Positions 8,866-15,871 of a stretch of 31,719 nt of DNA are shown here, in pieces (position 1 is the stretch's first letter; every line of letters starts with the position of its first letter). The stretch covers positions 1-31,719 of the forward strand of contig DHHD01000003.1 of the NCBI GenBank assembly GCA_002403105.1, in the 5' to 3' direction. A model generated the notes under the pieces. It was not told the origin of the DNA. It made no database searches and saw nothing but the letters and a program-made list of their open reading frames with translations. Source of the stretch: Anaerolineaceae bacterium UBA4781. GTDB lineage: Bacteria; Chloroflexota; Anaerolineae; Anaerolineales; Anaerolineaceae. Both the position numbers and the translations under genes were made by a program.

Positions 8866-9276
8866 TCATGATTTTTTTGGACCTGTATAAACCACTTCGA
8901 AAAGAATTCTATCAGGTGATTCGAACATTACTTGATAATACGTTTCTTTAGGATCTCCACAAAATTCAGGCCGATGACGCGGTGTATCAAATAGTGTTGT
9001 AATGGTTTTTTCTTCCAAATAAGCTGCAGCTTGATCCACTTCAGTCTGTTTTTCCACAGCGATCGCTAAATGATTCATTCCAAATCCATCATAATCGTTG
9101 CTCGCTTGTTTTAGGGGAGAAGCAAACCAGAGACTTGAACCATTCTTGTCTCCAACCCCAAGCATGTTCTCGTCTGAATACAGAACAGACCAATCTAAAA
9201 AAGAAAACAATTCTTTATAAAACAATAAATTCTTTGGATTTATATTTACTTGCAGATGTCCTAATTTGCTTTTCAT
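8866..9276 (-). CDS. VOC (glyoxalase/dioxygenase-fold) protein
   Basis: A 136-residue single-gene unit with the paired beta-alpha-beta-beta-beta pattern of the vicinal-oxygen-chelate superfamily. It opens with GHLQVNINPKNLLFYKELFSFLDW, has a central GMNHLAIAVEKQTEVDQAAAYLEE and ends with YYQVMFESPDRILFEVVY. His at residue 7, His in MNHLAIAV and the late Glu in LFEVVY occupy the usual metal-ligand positions, so a metal-binding fold is plausible. The superfamily includes glyoxalase I, extradiol dioxygenases and resistance proteins; which applies here is not decidable. A strong GGAGGA ribosome site precedes the ATG. Confidence 0.75.
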   Translation of the reverse strand: MKSKLGHLQVNINPKNLLFYKELFSFLDWSVLYSDENMLGVGDKNGSSLWFASPLKQASNDYDGFGMNHLAIAVEKQTEVDQAAAYLEEKTITTLFDTPRHRPEFCGDPKETYYQVMFESPDRILFEVVYTGPKKS

Positions 9277-9319
9277 TTTTCCTCCTCAACCATTCTATTT
9301 AAAAGAATAGCTGCATGCA

Positions 9320-9348
9320 AGAATAAAACAATTGTTCTATTTTATCAA
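9320..9348 (-). promoter_or_regulatory. Possible promoter of the VOC gene
   Basis: Minus-strand TTGATA (9348-9343), 17 bases, TATTCT (9325-9320). The -10 is only a partial match. Confidence 0.3.
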
Positions 9349-9425
9349 GTCTTCATTTTTATAAATCAAAAATATTTTATATAACCCTAATACTTTTTAT
9401 TTCATAAATACAGTATTATTGAATG

Positions 9426-9445
9426 GGATAGCAAATACGCTATCC
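9426..9445 (+). promoter_or_regulatory. 7-bp inverted repeat at the predicted start of the PCD-LDH transcript
   Basis: GGATAGC (9426-9432), loop AAATAC, GCTATCC (9439-9445), a perfect inverted repeat. A TATTAT -10-like box at 9414-9419 would place the transcript start at about 9426, on the first base of the repeat. The AAGGAG ribosome site follows 3 bases after it. It may be an operator at +1 or a 5' mRNA hairpin. Confidence 0.45.
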
Positions 9446-9459
9446 ATAAGGAGCTGTAC

Positions 9460-9819
9460 ATGAAGGATGAAATTACTGAAGTGAAGATGAATGGTGATGA
9501 AATACTCACGAATAGCGAATTGGAAAAACGATTAAAAGAACTTCCTGATTGGAAAATTGTCCATGAAGATAGCATGAATAAATTAATGCGTGAATACGCA
9601 TTTGATAATTTTACGGAAGTACTTGATTTCACAAAATTGATTAAAAAATTAGCAACTCAAGAAGATCATCAGCCAGTTTTAAAATCCACATGGGGAAAAG
9701 TTAGTATTTATTGGTGGACTCATACCCTGTTTGGTATACAGGAACGGGATCTTTTTATGGCTTCTGAGTGTGATCGCATCTACATGCAATTCAAGAATGA
9801 AACAAACACCGAAAACTAA
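9460..9819 (+). CDS. Pterin-4a-carbinolamine dehydratase-like protein
   Basis: A 119-residue protein of the PCD/DCoH fold (usual length about 95-120). The enzyme dehydrates 4a-hydroxytetrahydrobiopterin, and a bacterial relative assists molybdopterin metabolism. The signature region E-D-H-Q-P (68-72), WWTH (85-88) and RDLFMA (D97) matches the family, with H70, H88 and D97 present, but the second His of the canonical H-H-P is Gln71. No aromatic amino-acid hydroxylase is in the window, so the substrate is open. AAGGAG lies 6 bases before the ATG. The last 23 bases overlap the lactate dehydrogenase start, implying coupled translation. Confidence 0.85.
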   Translation: MKDEITEVKMNGDEILTNSELEKRLKELPDWKIVHEDSMNKLMREYAFDNFTEVLDFTKLIKKLATQEDHQPVLKSTWGKVSIYWWTHTLFGIQERDLFMASECDRIYMQFKNETNTEN

Positions 9820-10774
9820 TCTTTTTAATGAGCATCGCACACATAAAATAGTGATCATTGGCAGCGGAAAAGTGGGTACAACCTTTGCATATACGCTGCT
9901 GTTGTATGGATTGGCCGGAGAAATCGTTCTGATTGATGTGGATAAAGAGCGCACCGAAGGCGAGGTAATGGATTTAAAGCACGCCATACCTTTGACAAAC
10001 CCAACCCGGATCTATCAGGGCGATTACAGTGATTGTCAGGGTGCAGATATTGTAGTGATCACTGCTGGTACTGCACAGCGCCCGGGAGAAACCCGGCTGG
10101 ATCTGTTGAAAAGGAATATTGATATTTTCAAACACATCATTCCACAGATCGTTCAATATACCTGTGAAGCTATCCTTTTGGTTGCTACAAACCCGGTTGA
10201 TATTCTCAGTTATGCCACCCAAAAAATTTCTGCTCTGCCTGCCTCCCGTGTCATTGGATCAGGTACTGTTCTGGATACTTCACGCTTCCGTTGGCTGCTC
10301 GGCAACCATTTTTCGCTTGATGCACGTAACATTCACGCATTTATCATTGGGGAGCATGGTGATTCTGAGGTAGCAGTTTGGTCATCTGCGAATATTGCTG
10401 GTATGCCTATTGATGCATACTGCCGACTCATGGGATGCGAAATTCCTGCTTCACAGCGAGAAGAATTTTCGAAGCAGGTTCGCAATGCTGCGTATGAAAT
10501 CATTCAACGCAAAGGAGCAACTTTCTACGCAGTGGCTGCTGGGCTGGCACGCATCGTAGAAAGTATTTTGCGCAACCAGAATTCTGTCCTTTCTGTTTCA
10601 AACATGGTCCTGGGTTATTATGGCATCCACGATATCTATCTCAGTTTACCCGCAGTGGTTGGCGAACATGGTATAGAACACATTCTTGAACTACCCTTGT
10701 CGAGATCAGAAGCAAAAGCGCTTTGCACATCAGCAGATGTATTGAAAAATCTGCTAGGACAATTGGAGATTTAA
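9797..10774 (+). CDS. ldh: L-lactate dehydrogenase
   Basis: NAD-dependent dehydrogenase interconverting pyruvate and L-lactate in the cytoplasm. Numbered from the ATG at 9797 (325 residues), it shows the dinucleotide fold GSGKVG (22-27) and the AQRPGETR loop. Gln94 selects lactate over malate (malate dehydrogenases carry Arg here) and Arg100 is the mobile-loop arginine. Asp160 and Arg163 lie in LDTSRFR, and catalytic His187 in GEHGDSE. All five diagnostic residues are present. The frame stays open upstream to 9731, but that stretch lies inside the preceding gene and has no homology, so 9797 is chosen. Ribosome binding is weak (AAG only), consistent with coupling to the overlapping upstream gene. 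Confidence 0.93.
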   Translation: MKQTPKTNLFNEHRTHKIVIIGSGKVGTTFAYTLLLYGLAGEIVLIDVDKERTEGEVMDLKHAIPLTNPTRIYQGDYSDCQGADIVVITAGTAQRPGETRLDLLKRNIDIFKHIIPQIVQYTCEAILLVATNPVDILSYATQKISALPASRVIGSGTVLDTSRFRWLLGNHFSLDARNIHAFIIGEHGDSEVAVWSSANIAGMPIDAYCRLMGCEIPASQREEFSKQVRNAAYEIIQRKGATFYAVAAGLARIVESILRNQNSVLSVSNMVLGYYGIHDIYLSLPAVVGEHGIEHILELPLSRSEAKALCTSADVLKNLLGQLEI

Positions 10775-10961
10775 TCTCTGTTAATTTTTAATAATTCAAA
10801 GCGTGGATTCATTCTTGAAGTCTCTACCTACAGTTTTTCATAAACCCCAATCTAATGTAGCAATATTTCCCTTTATTGTGCTCTATTAACCTGCTATACA
10901 ATTAAGAAAGTTGCATTAGTTCGATTTTGGGTTACTCTCTTTAAAATATGTGGGATTGGAA

Positions 10962-11021
10962 AGTGAGTGCTAAAAATGGATAATTACACCAATCGTCCTA
11001 TGTTCTGCATTTTTACTCACT
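10962..11021. repeat. Long imperfect inverted repeat upstream of the MalT-BTAD gene
   Basis: AGTGAGT (10962-10968) and AAAAATG (10972-10978) pair with CATTTTT (11008-11014) and ACTCACT (11015-11021), giving 14 bp with a 3-base bulge and a loop of about 29 bases. It ends 18 bases before the regulator start codon. It could be an autoregulatory operator or an mRNA hairpin. The rest of the 10775-11039 gap is AT-rich and shows no other clear element. Confidence 0.5.
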
Positions 11022-11039
11022 GATACAATAAACGTACAA

Positions 11040-14000
11040 ATGGCATGGTTTTCACCTATTTCGCAGACTAAGATCATCGTTCCTCAACGTAGGAAAGAGT
11101 TATTATCACGCCCCAGATTGCTGGCTTTGCTTGATGATCTGCTCGATTTTAAATTGATCATCATTGCAGCTCCAGCAGGATATGGAAAGACCTCATTGAT
11201 GATCGACTATGCCGCATCGTATGATTGGCCGGTAGCTTGGTTAGCGCTAGACCCACTTGACCAAAACCTCACACGTTTCTTGACCTATTTCACCTCTGCC
11301 ATTCAACAACGTTTCCCCACTTTCGGAATTCGTTCCAATGCAATGATGCAATCATTAAGTGAAGATCAATTGGATATTGATTTTTTGGTAACCACAATCA
11401 CAAATGATATTTTTGAGAATATTACCGAGCATTTTATTTTGGTACTTGACGATTATCACCTTGTTAATCAAGGAAAAGAAATTGATGAATTTTTAAGTAA
11501 TTTTCTTCAGAAAGTCAGTGAGAATTTTCATCTGGTAGTCACTTCGCGTACATTATTAACCCTGCCTGATCTACCGCTTTTGGTAGCACGTTCACAGGTT
11601 GGTGGGCTGAGTTTGGAAGAATTGGTATTTCAACCTGATGAAATTAAAAAATTATTTAAAAAAAACCACAGCATTGAGATCAGTACAGATGATGCCGAAT
11701 CGTATGCCCGCCAGAGTGAAGGTTGGATAACTGGTTTATTATTGACCGCCCAGGTTGGCGGGAAAGGAATCGGTGACCATACCAAGATTAACCGTACTTC
11801 GGGTATTGGATTATATGAATATCTTGCCCAACAAGTATTGGATCAACAAAATACAAAAATTCAGCAATTTCTACTGTGGTCATCGCTGCTGGAAGAATTT
11901 AATCCTGATATGTGCCATCAGATCATCGGGCAAGCATTGAATGTTGAATGTAATTGGCAGGAGCTGCTCGAAGATATTGTATTCAACAACCTTTTCGTTG
12001 TGCGCATTGGTGATGAAGGATTTTGGTTAAGATATCATCATCTATTCCGTGATTTCCTTCAACATCGTATGGAAACATTGTATCCAAAAGAAACCCACGA
12101 CATCCTTCAAAAATTAGCAGAATATCACACCAATTCTCAAGATTGGGAACGCGTATTTATCCTTTATTCGAAATTGGGTGATATTGATACCATCATCAAA
12201 CTGATTGAGACCATCGGCTCTTCATTTATAGCGAAAGGCAAGATCAAACGCCTTGAGAACTGGATTGCCAATATTCCTGAAGAAAAACTGCTTTCAAATC
12301 CAAAGTTGCTTTCCATCAAAGCTAGTATTGAAGTAAATAAAGGAAATTTGCCCGGTGGTTTAGAAATCCTCAACACGGTTATTGCGATTCAACAGCAGAA
12401 CGAAGTGGATAAGGTTTTAATGGCTGAAAATCTGGTTAGGCGTTCCACAACACTTCGTTTATTGGGAAAATATCAAGAATCGCTCTTTGACGCACAACAA
12501 GCGCTTGACCTTTGCACTGCAATGAAAAAACGCAATCCCGTAAAAGCTGAAGCGATGCGTGCAATAGGGATCAATTACTATCAGCAGGGTAATTTGGATG
12601 ATGCATTAACCTGGGTGCAAAGATCGTTGCATTTATACCAGGAGTTGAACTTGCAAGAAGATAGTGCCAGAATTTTAGTGGAACTGGGAGCAATCCACGA
12701 GACACGTGGAAATTTCGAAGATGCAGAGAAAGCCTACAATCAATCTCTTCAATTCTGGAAGCAAATCGGTGATTCCATCTGGCAATCAAACCTGTACAAC
12801 AACCTTGGCGTTCTGCAGCATGCCAAGGGTGATTTTGAAAACAGCTTTATGAATCTTGAAAAAGCGATGGATTATGCCAAGATGAGCGGAAATCGCCGCA
12901 TGGAGGGATATTCACTTGCCAGTATTGGCGACCTCTATAGAAATTTAGATGCCTACCATGAATCACTTGAAGCATATTCCGATGCGATGAAAATTGCACA
13001 GAATATTGAAGATCAATATCTTGTCTTGTATCTTCGTCTGGCTGAAACAAGAATAAAAATCCTGCAAAAGCAGTTTAAACAGGCCAACACTTTGCTTGAA
13101 CTCGCATTTAATCAAGCGAAAAGATCAAGCTCCCAACTGGAATCGGAGCAGTGTAAAGTGGAAAAAGCTATTCTTACTTATTATTTTGGGGATCTGGCTG
13201 CCGCTTTAGGAATACTCTCAGAATCACGTGCCTTCTTTAAAACTATAGGGCAGTCAGATACATTATTTACCATTGAGTTATACCTGGCAGTAGCTTTAGC
13301 AAAGTCTAAAAGACTGAAAGAATCCGCGGAGATTTTCAATGAAATTGTAAAGAATTTCTCTCAATCATTTTCAAATACCCAGATCCTCTCTATCTGCTTT
13401 GACCTCAGAAATGATCTGAAATCAATTTCTGGGCAATCAGGAGTAGCCGAATATATTGAAATCATTCTTGATCAAAATAATTTATATCAGAAAAAAATAC
13501 AAAACGTTCGACGCAAGATCCGAAAACACGCCTCTGTTGTTCCATTTGCAGCACCAAAATTGGTCATCCGTGGTTTTGGAAAAACAGAAGTATATCTCAA
13601 CAATAAACTGCTCTCTACATCTGATTGGATGACACAGACCTCGCGCGACCTTTTCTTTCTCTTCCTTTCCAATCCAGAAGGAATGACGAAAGAAGAAGTC
13701 GGTTTGATCTTATGGCCTGATTCATCCATAGAGGAGTTAAAAAGAAGATTTAAAAATGCAATTTATCGCATGCGCAGAGCTATCGGTTCTAACGCTGTTA
13801 TCTTCAATGATAATTATTATCGTTTCAATAACTCCCTCGATTTTGAATATGACGTGCTCTCGTTTGAACAATATATCGCTCAGGCTGAGAGTGAAAAGGA
13901 TCCCCAAAAAGCAGCCCGCTTGTTAGAAGCGGCTGTTGAGTTGTATAAAGGTTCATTTTTATCAGATGTAGATGCTACTTGGTTTGGTGCAGAAAGGCAG

Positions 14001-14288
14001 CGCTATTTTGAGATATACATGAATACGCTTCAGAAATTATATGGTTTCTTTATAAAACAAAAAAATCTGGAAAAATCTTTAGAGATCAATAAGCTGATCC
14101 TACAAAACGACCCATCCAATGAAGAAGCGTATTGTAATGCGATGAGTATCTACTATGGGCTAGGAAATACCGCAGCCATCATCCGCGTGTTTGAACAGTG
14201 TAAGCAACAGCTAGCCAAGGAATATGGGCTGGAACCATCCGAGAATACCATCCGCTATTTTCAATCTCTAATTCAATCCAAATCTTGA
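11040..14288 (+). CDS. MalT-like ATPase-TPR regulator with C-terminal winged-helix/BTAD module
   Basis: A 1082-residue transcriptional regulator of the STAND ATPase class. The start is MalT-like (SPISQTKIIVPQRRKELLSR). Walker A is APAGYGKTS (44-52) and Walker B is LVLDDYHLV (about 136-144). The ATPase is followed by a winged-helix and helical bundle, then about ten TPR units (about 400-800, e.g. NLGVLQHAKGDFENSFMNLEKA). Instead of the LuxR helix-turn-helix of MalT, the C-terminus has an OmpR/SARP-type winged helix (about 836-925) and a bacterial transcriptional activator domain (BTAD, about 935-1080). Such proteins activate genes when a ligand frees the ATPase. The next gene downstream in the same direction is the Liv-type importer, a plausible target. 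No ribosome-binding site is seen. Confidence 0.9.
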   Translation: MAWFSPISQTKIIVPQRRKELLSRPRLLALLDDLLDFKLIIIAAPAGYGKTSLMIDYAASYDWPVAWLALDPLDQNLTRFLTYFTSAIQQRFPTFGIRSNAMMQSLSEDQLDIDFLVTTITNDIFENITEHFILVLDDYHLVNQGKEIDEFLSNFLQKVSENFHLVVTSRTLLTLPDLPLLVARSQVGGLSLEELVFQPDEIKKLFKKNHSIEISTDDAESYARQSEGWITGLLLTAQVGGKGIGDHTKINRTSGIGLYEYLAQQVLDQQNTKIQQFLLWSSLLEEFNPDMCHQIIGQALNVECNWQELLEDIVFNNLFVVRIGDEGFWLRYHHLFRDFLQHRMETLYPKETHDILQKLAEYHTNSQDWERVFILYSKLGDIDTIIKLIETIGSSFIAKGKIKRLENWIANIPEEKLLSNPKLLSIKASIEVNKGNLPGGLEILNTVIAIQQQNEVDKVLMAENLVRRSTTLRLLGKYQESLFDAQQALDLCTAMKKRNPVKAEAMRAIGINYYQQGNLDDALTWVQRSLHLYQELNLQEDSARILVELGAIHETRGNFEDAEKAYNQSLQFWKQIGDSIWQSNLYNNLGVLQHAKGDFENSFMNLEKAMDYAKMSGNRRMEGYSLASIGDLYRNLDAYHESLEAYSDAMKIAQNIEDQYLVLYLRLAETRIKILQKQFKQANTLLELAFNQAKRSSSQLESEQCKVEKAILTYYFGDLAAALGILSESRAFFKTIGQSDTLFTIELYLAVALAKSKRLKESAEIFNEIVKNFSQSFSNTQILSICFDLRNDLKSISGQSGVAEYIEIILDQNNLYQKKIQNVRRKIRKHASVVPFAAPKLVIRGFGKTEVYLNNKLLSTSDWMTQTSRDLFFLFLSNPEGMTKEEVGLILWPDSSIEELKRRFKNAIYRMRRAIGSNAVIFNDNYYRFNNSLDFEYDVLSFEQYIAQAESEKDPQKAARLLEAAVELYKGSFLSDVDATWFGAERQRYFEIYMNTLQKLYGFFIKQKNLEKSLEINKLILQNDPSNEEAYCNAMSIYYGLGNTAAIIRVFEQCKQQLAKEYGLEPSENTIRYFQSLIQSKS

Positions 14289-14317
14289 TCGTATAATAAA
14301 AAACTCCCTATCTCAAT

Positions 14318-14335
14318 TGTCATACAAATATGACA
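14318..14335. promoter_or_regulatory. Perfect 7-bp inverted repeat upstream of the importer promoter
   Basis: TGTCATA (14318-14324), spacer CAAA, TATGACA (14329-14335). The right arm and following bases (TGACATT, 14331-14337) recur at the -35 box (TGACATT, 14354-14360), 23 bases further on. The site sits 17 bases before the -35, where an activator would bind; the adjacent MalT-BTAD protein is the obvious candidate. Confidence 0.55.
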
Positions 14336-14352
14336 TTCTTCATGTAAAATAG

Positions 14353-14381
14353 TTGACATTTATCCTTATTTGTGGGATAAT
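14353..14381 (+). promoter_or_regulatory. Near-consensus promoter of the Liv-type importer operon
   Basis: TTGACA (14353-14358), exactly 17 bases, GATAAT (14376-14381): 11 of 12 consensus bases at ideal spacing. The start is expected near 14388, giving a leader of about 187 bases before the binding-protein gene. Confidence 0.8.
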
Positions 14382-14401
14382 CCGCCCAATTAATTACAGG
14401 T

Positions 14402-14465
14402 GTCCTTAAATTCAGCATCTTCCGTACTCTCATCAAAACATGATGCTGTGCAAGGACTTATTTTT
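14402..14465 (+). promoter_or_regulatory. Structured 5' leader hairpin followed by a U-rich tract
   Basis: GTCCTT (14402-14407) pairs with AAGGAC (14452-14457), and inside it CAGCATC (14413-14419) pairs with GATGCTG (14442-14448), leaving a 22-base loop. The outer stem is followed directly by TTATTTTT (14458-14465), so it could work as a weak terminator or attenuator. The 5' TCCTT could alternatively pair with AAGGA of the strong ribosome site at 14496-14500. No known riboswitch or T-box motif was recognised. Confidence 0.5.
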
Positions 14466-14488
14466 AAACCTGGAATTATCGAATTCAT

Positions 14489-14507
14489 CATCACAAAGGA
14501 GGTGATG
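14489..14507 (+). promoter_or_regulatory. Hairpin presenting a strong ribosome-binding site in its loop
   Basis: CATCAC (14489-14494) pairs perfectly with GTGATG (14502-14507) around the loop AAAGGAG. The run AAAGGAGGTGAT matches the anti-Shine-Dalgarno complement almost completely and is the strongest ribosome site in the window, yet it does not serve the binding-protein gene, which has its own GGAGGAG at 14564-14570. Confidence 0.5.
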
Positions 14508-14548
14508 TGCCACGAAAAAAGACCCTGCTCTTGTACCTATTGATCTAA
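14507..14548 (+). CDS. Candidate leucine-rich leader peptide (13 codons)
   Basis: GTG at 14507 opens MPRKKTLLLYLLI followed by TAA (14546-14548). Six of the last seven residues are Leu or Ile, encoded by CTG CTC TTG TAC CTA TTG ATC, a mixture that includes the usually rare CTA. It follows a near-perfect Shine-Dalgarno (GGAGG, 4 bases upstream) and ends 26 bases before the start of a branched-chain-amino-acid-type importer operon. An overlapping frame from ATG 14505 (MCHEKRPCSCTY) is the alternative but has only 2 bases between Shine-Dalgarno and start. Expression is unproven; the combination of position, ribosome site and composition is the case for it. Confidence 0.45.
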   Translation: MPRKKTLLLYLLI

Positions 14549-14574
14549 AAACTAATGCCTTTTGGAGGAGAATT

Positions 14575-15819
14575 ATGTCTAAACGTTTCGTTTTTGTTTC
14601 TTTATTGACTATTGCGATGCTGTTGTTCGCAGCTTGTGGTGGCGCAGCCTCTGCTGAAGAAGCCGCACCAGCTGAAGCAGCGGATACTGCTGATACAGCA
14701 GATGCGGCCGTAGAAGATGAATGGGGCTATATTACAATCCCTGCCGGAGAAAAAGTTGTACTGGGTCTATCATCGGCTCTTTCTGCCGGTTATGCTGCTT
14801 ATGGGCAAGATATGCTCAATGGTGCAACAGTCGCCGTCCAAGATTTTGGCGACTTAAATGGTTGGGAGGTTGTAGTTGAAGGTGGCGACGACCAGTGCGA
14901 AGGCGCTCCCGGTGTTACCGTTGCAGAGCAATTTTCTGCCAACCCTTACCTGATCGGTGTAGTTGGTCCGATGTGCTCTGGAACTGCAATTCCAGCCATT
15001 GATATCTACGCAGCGAATCATGTTCTCATGATCACACCTTCTTCAACCGCAATTCCAGTAACTGCATCTGGTAATCAAAATATCTTCCGTATCGTAGCAA
15101 ATGATGATCTGCAAGCAACAGTTACTGTAGATTACCTGTTCAATGAACTTGATCTGACCACCCTTGGTATTGTCCACGATCAAAGTATTTACGGTCAGGG
15201 TATTGCTGAGGCAGTACAATCCAAGTTCGAAGCTGCCGGTGGTACTGTTACCGGTATCGAGGGTATCACCCGTGGTGACCAGGACTTTTCTGCAGTCGTT
15301 TCCACAATCCTAGAAGCAGATCCGGCCGCTATCTACTGGGGTGGTATGGATGCCGAAGGCGCATTACTCGTTAACCAACTGCGAGCAGCCGGTTTCGAAG
15401 GTGTTTTCTTCGGACCTGATGGTATTAAATCAATTCCTTCCTTTGTACAGGCCGCTGGTGGCGCAGCCGAAGGTGCTTATATGACTTTCGGTGCAGTCGG
15501 TGGCGCAACTGGTTATGAAGAATTTTTAGCAAAATTCACGGAGCAATTTGGCGACCCGGTTGCTTACGGCCCTGGATCATACGATGCAGCTACGATCGTT
15601 TTGAATGCTGCCAAAGCAGTTGCCACGGTTGATAGCGACGGCAATCTGATTATCCCAAAGAAAGCACTAGCCGACATGGTTCGTGCAACACCTTATGATG
15701 GAATTACCGGCCATCTTGAATTCGACGAAAACGGCGATCTGAAAGTCGTCTCTATTACCGTGTTCCAAGCACAAGGTGAAGAACTGGTTCCTGTGAAAGT
15801 CTACGACTTCGGGGAATAA
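14575..15819 (+). CDS. livJ: Branched-chain amino acid-type ABC importer, substrate-binding lipoprotein
   Basis: A 414-residue solute-binding protein of the Leu/Ile/Val (LivJ/LivK) family. A signal peptide ends in lipobox LFAAC (Cys21), so it is tethered to the outer face of the membrane. An Ala/Glu/Asp-rich linker (about 22-50) precedes the periplasmic-binding-protein type 1 fold, with the usual opening VVLGLSSALSAGYAAYGQDMLNGA and the hinge region GVVGPMCSGTAIPAIDIY. Related proteins also bind amides, urea or aromatic acids, so the ligand is probable rather than certain. GGAGGAG sits 4 bases before the ATG. It is the first full-length gene of the five-gene importer operon. Confidence 0.92.
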   Translation: MSKRFVFVSLLTIAMLLFAACGGAASAEEAAPAEAADTADTADAAVEDEWGYITIPAGEKVVLGLSSALSAGYAAYGQDMLNGATVAVQDFGDLNGWEVVVEGGDDQCEGAPGVTVAEQFSANPYLIGVVGPMCSGTAIPAIDIYAANHVLMITPSSTAIPVTASGNQNIFRIVANDDLQATVTVDYLFNELDLTTLGIVHDQSIYGQGIAEAVQSKFEAAGGTVTGIEGITRGDQDFSAVVSTILEADPAAIYWGGMDAEGALLVNQLRAAGFEGVFFGPDGIKSIPSFVQAAGGAAEGAYMTFGAVGGATGYEEFLAKFTEQFGDPVAYGPGSYDAATIVLNAAKAVATVDSDGNLIIPKKALADMVRATPYDGITGHLEFDENGDLKVVSITVFQAQGEELVPVKVYDFGE

Positions 15820-15825
15820 ACCTTC

Positions 15826-15847
15826 AGGGGGGAGAAATCCCCCCTTT
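15826..15847 (+). terminator. G6/C6 hairpin between the binding-protein and permease genes
   Basis: AGGGGGG (15826-15832), loop AGAAAT, CCCCCCT (15839-15845), then only three T. The stem is strong but the T-tract is short, so partial termination or 3'-end protection is expected. It would give more binding protein than membrane subunits, the usual need of such importers. Confidence 0.65.
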
Positions 15848-15871
15848 CCATCTCTTTTCGGAGGGTGCAAT

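Noticed and set aside
9731..9796. Upstream extension of the lactate dehydrogenase frame
   Set aside because: The 22 extra codons lie entirely within the overlapping PCD-like gene and do not resemble a dehydrogenase N-terminus; the ATG at 9797 gives the normal length.
14402..14465. T-box or known amino-acid riboswitch
   Set aside because: No T-box sequence (AGGGTGGNACCGCG-like) or other recognised conserved core is present in the leader.
14505..14543. Alternative leader frame MCHEKRPCSCTY
   Set aside because: Only 2 bases separate the Shine-Dalgarno from this ATG, which is too close; the composition has no relation to the downstream importer. Not fully excluded.
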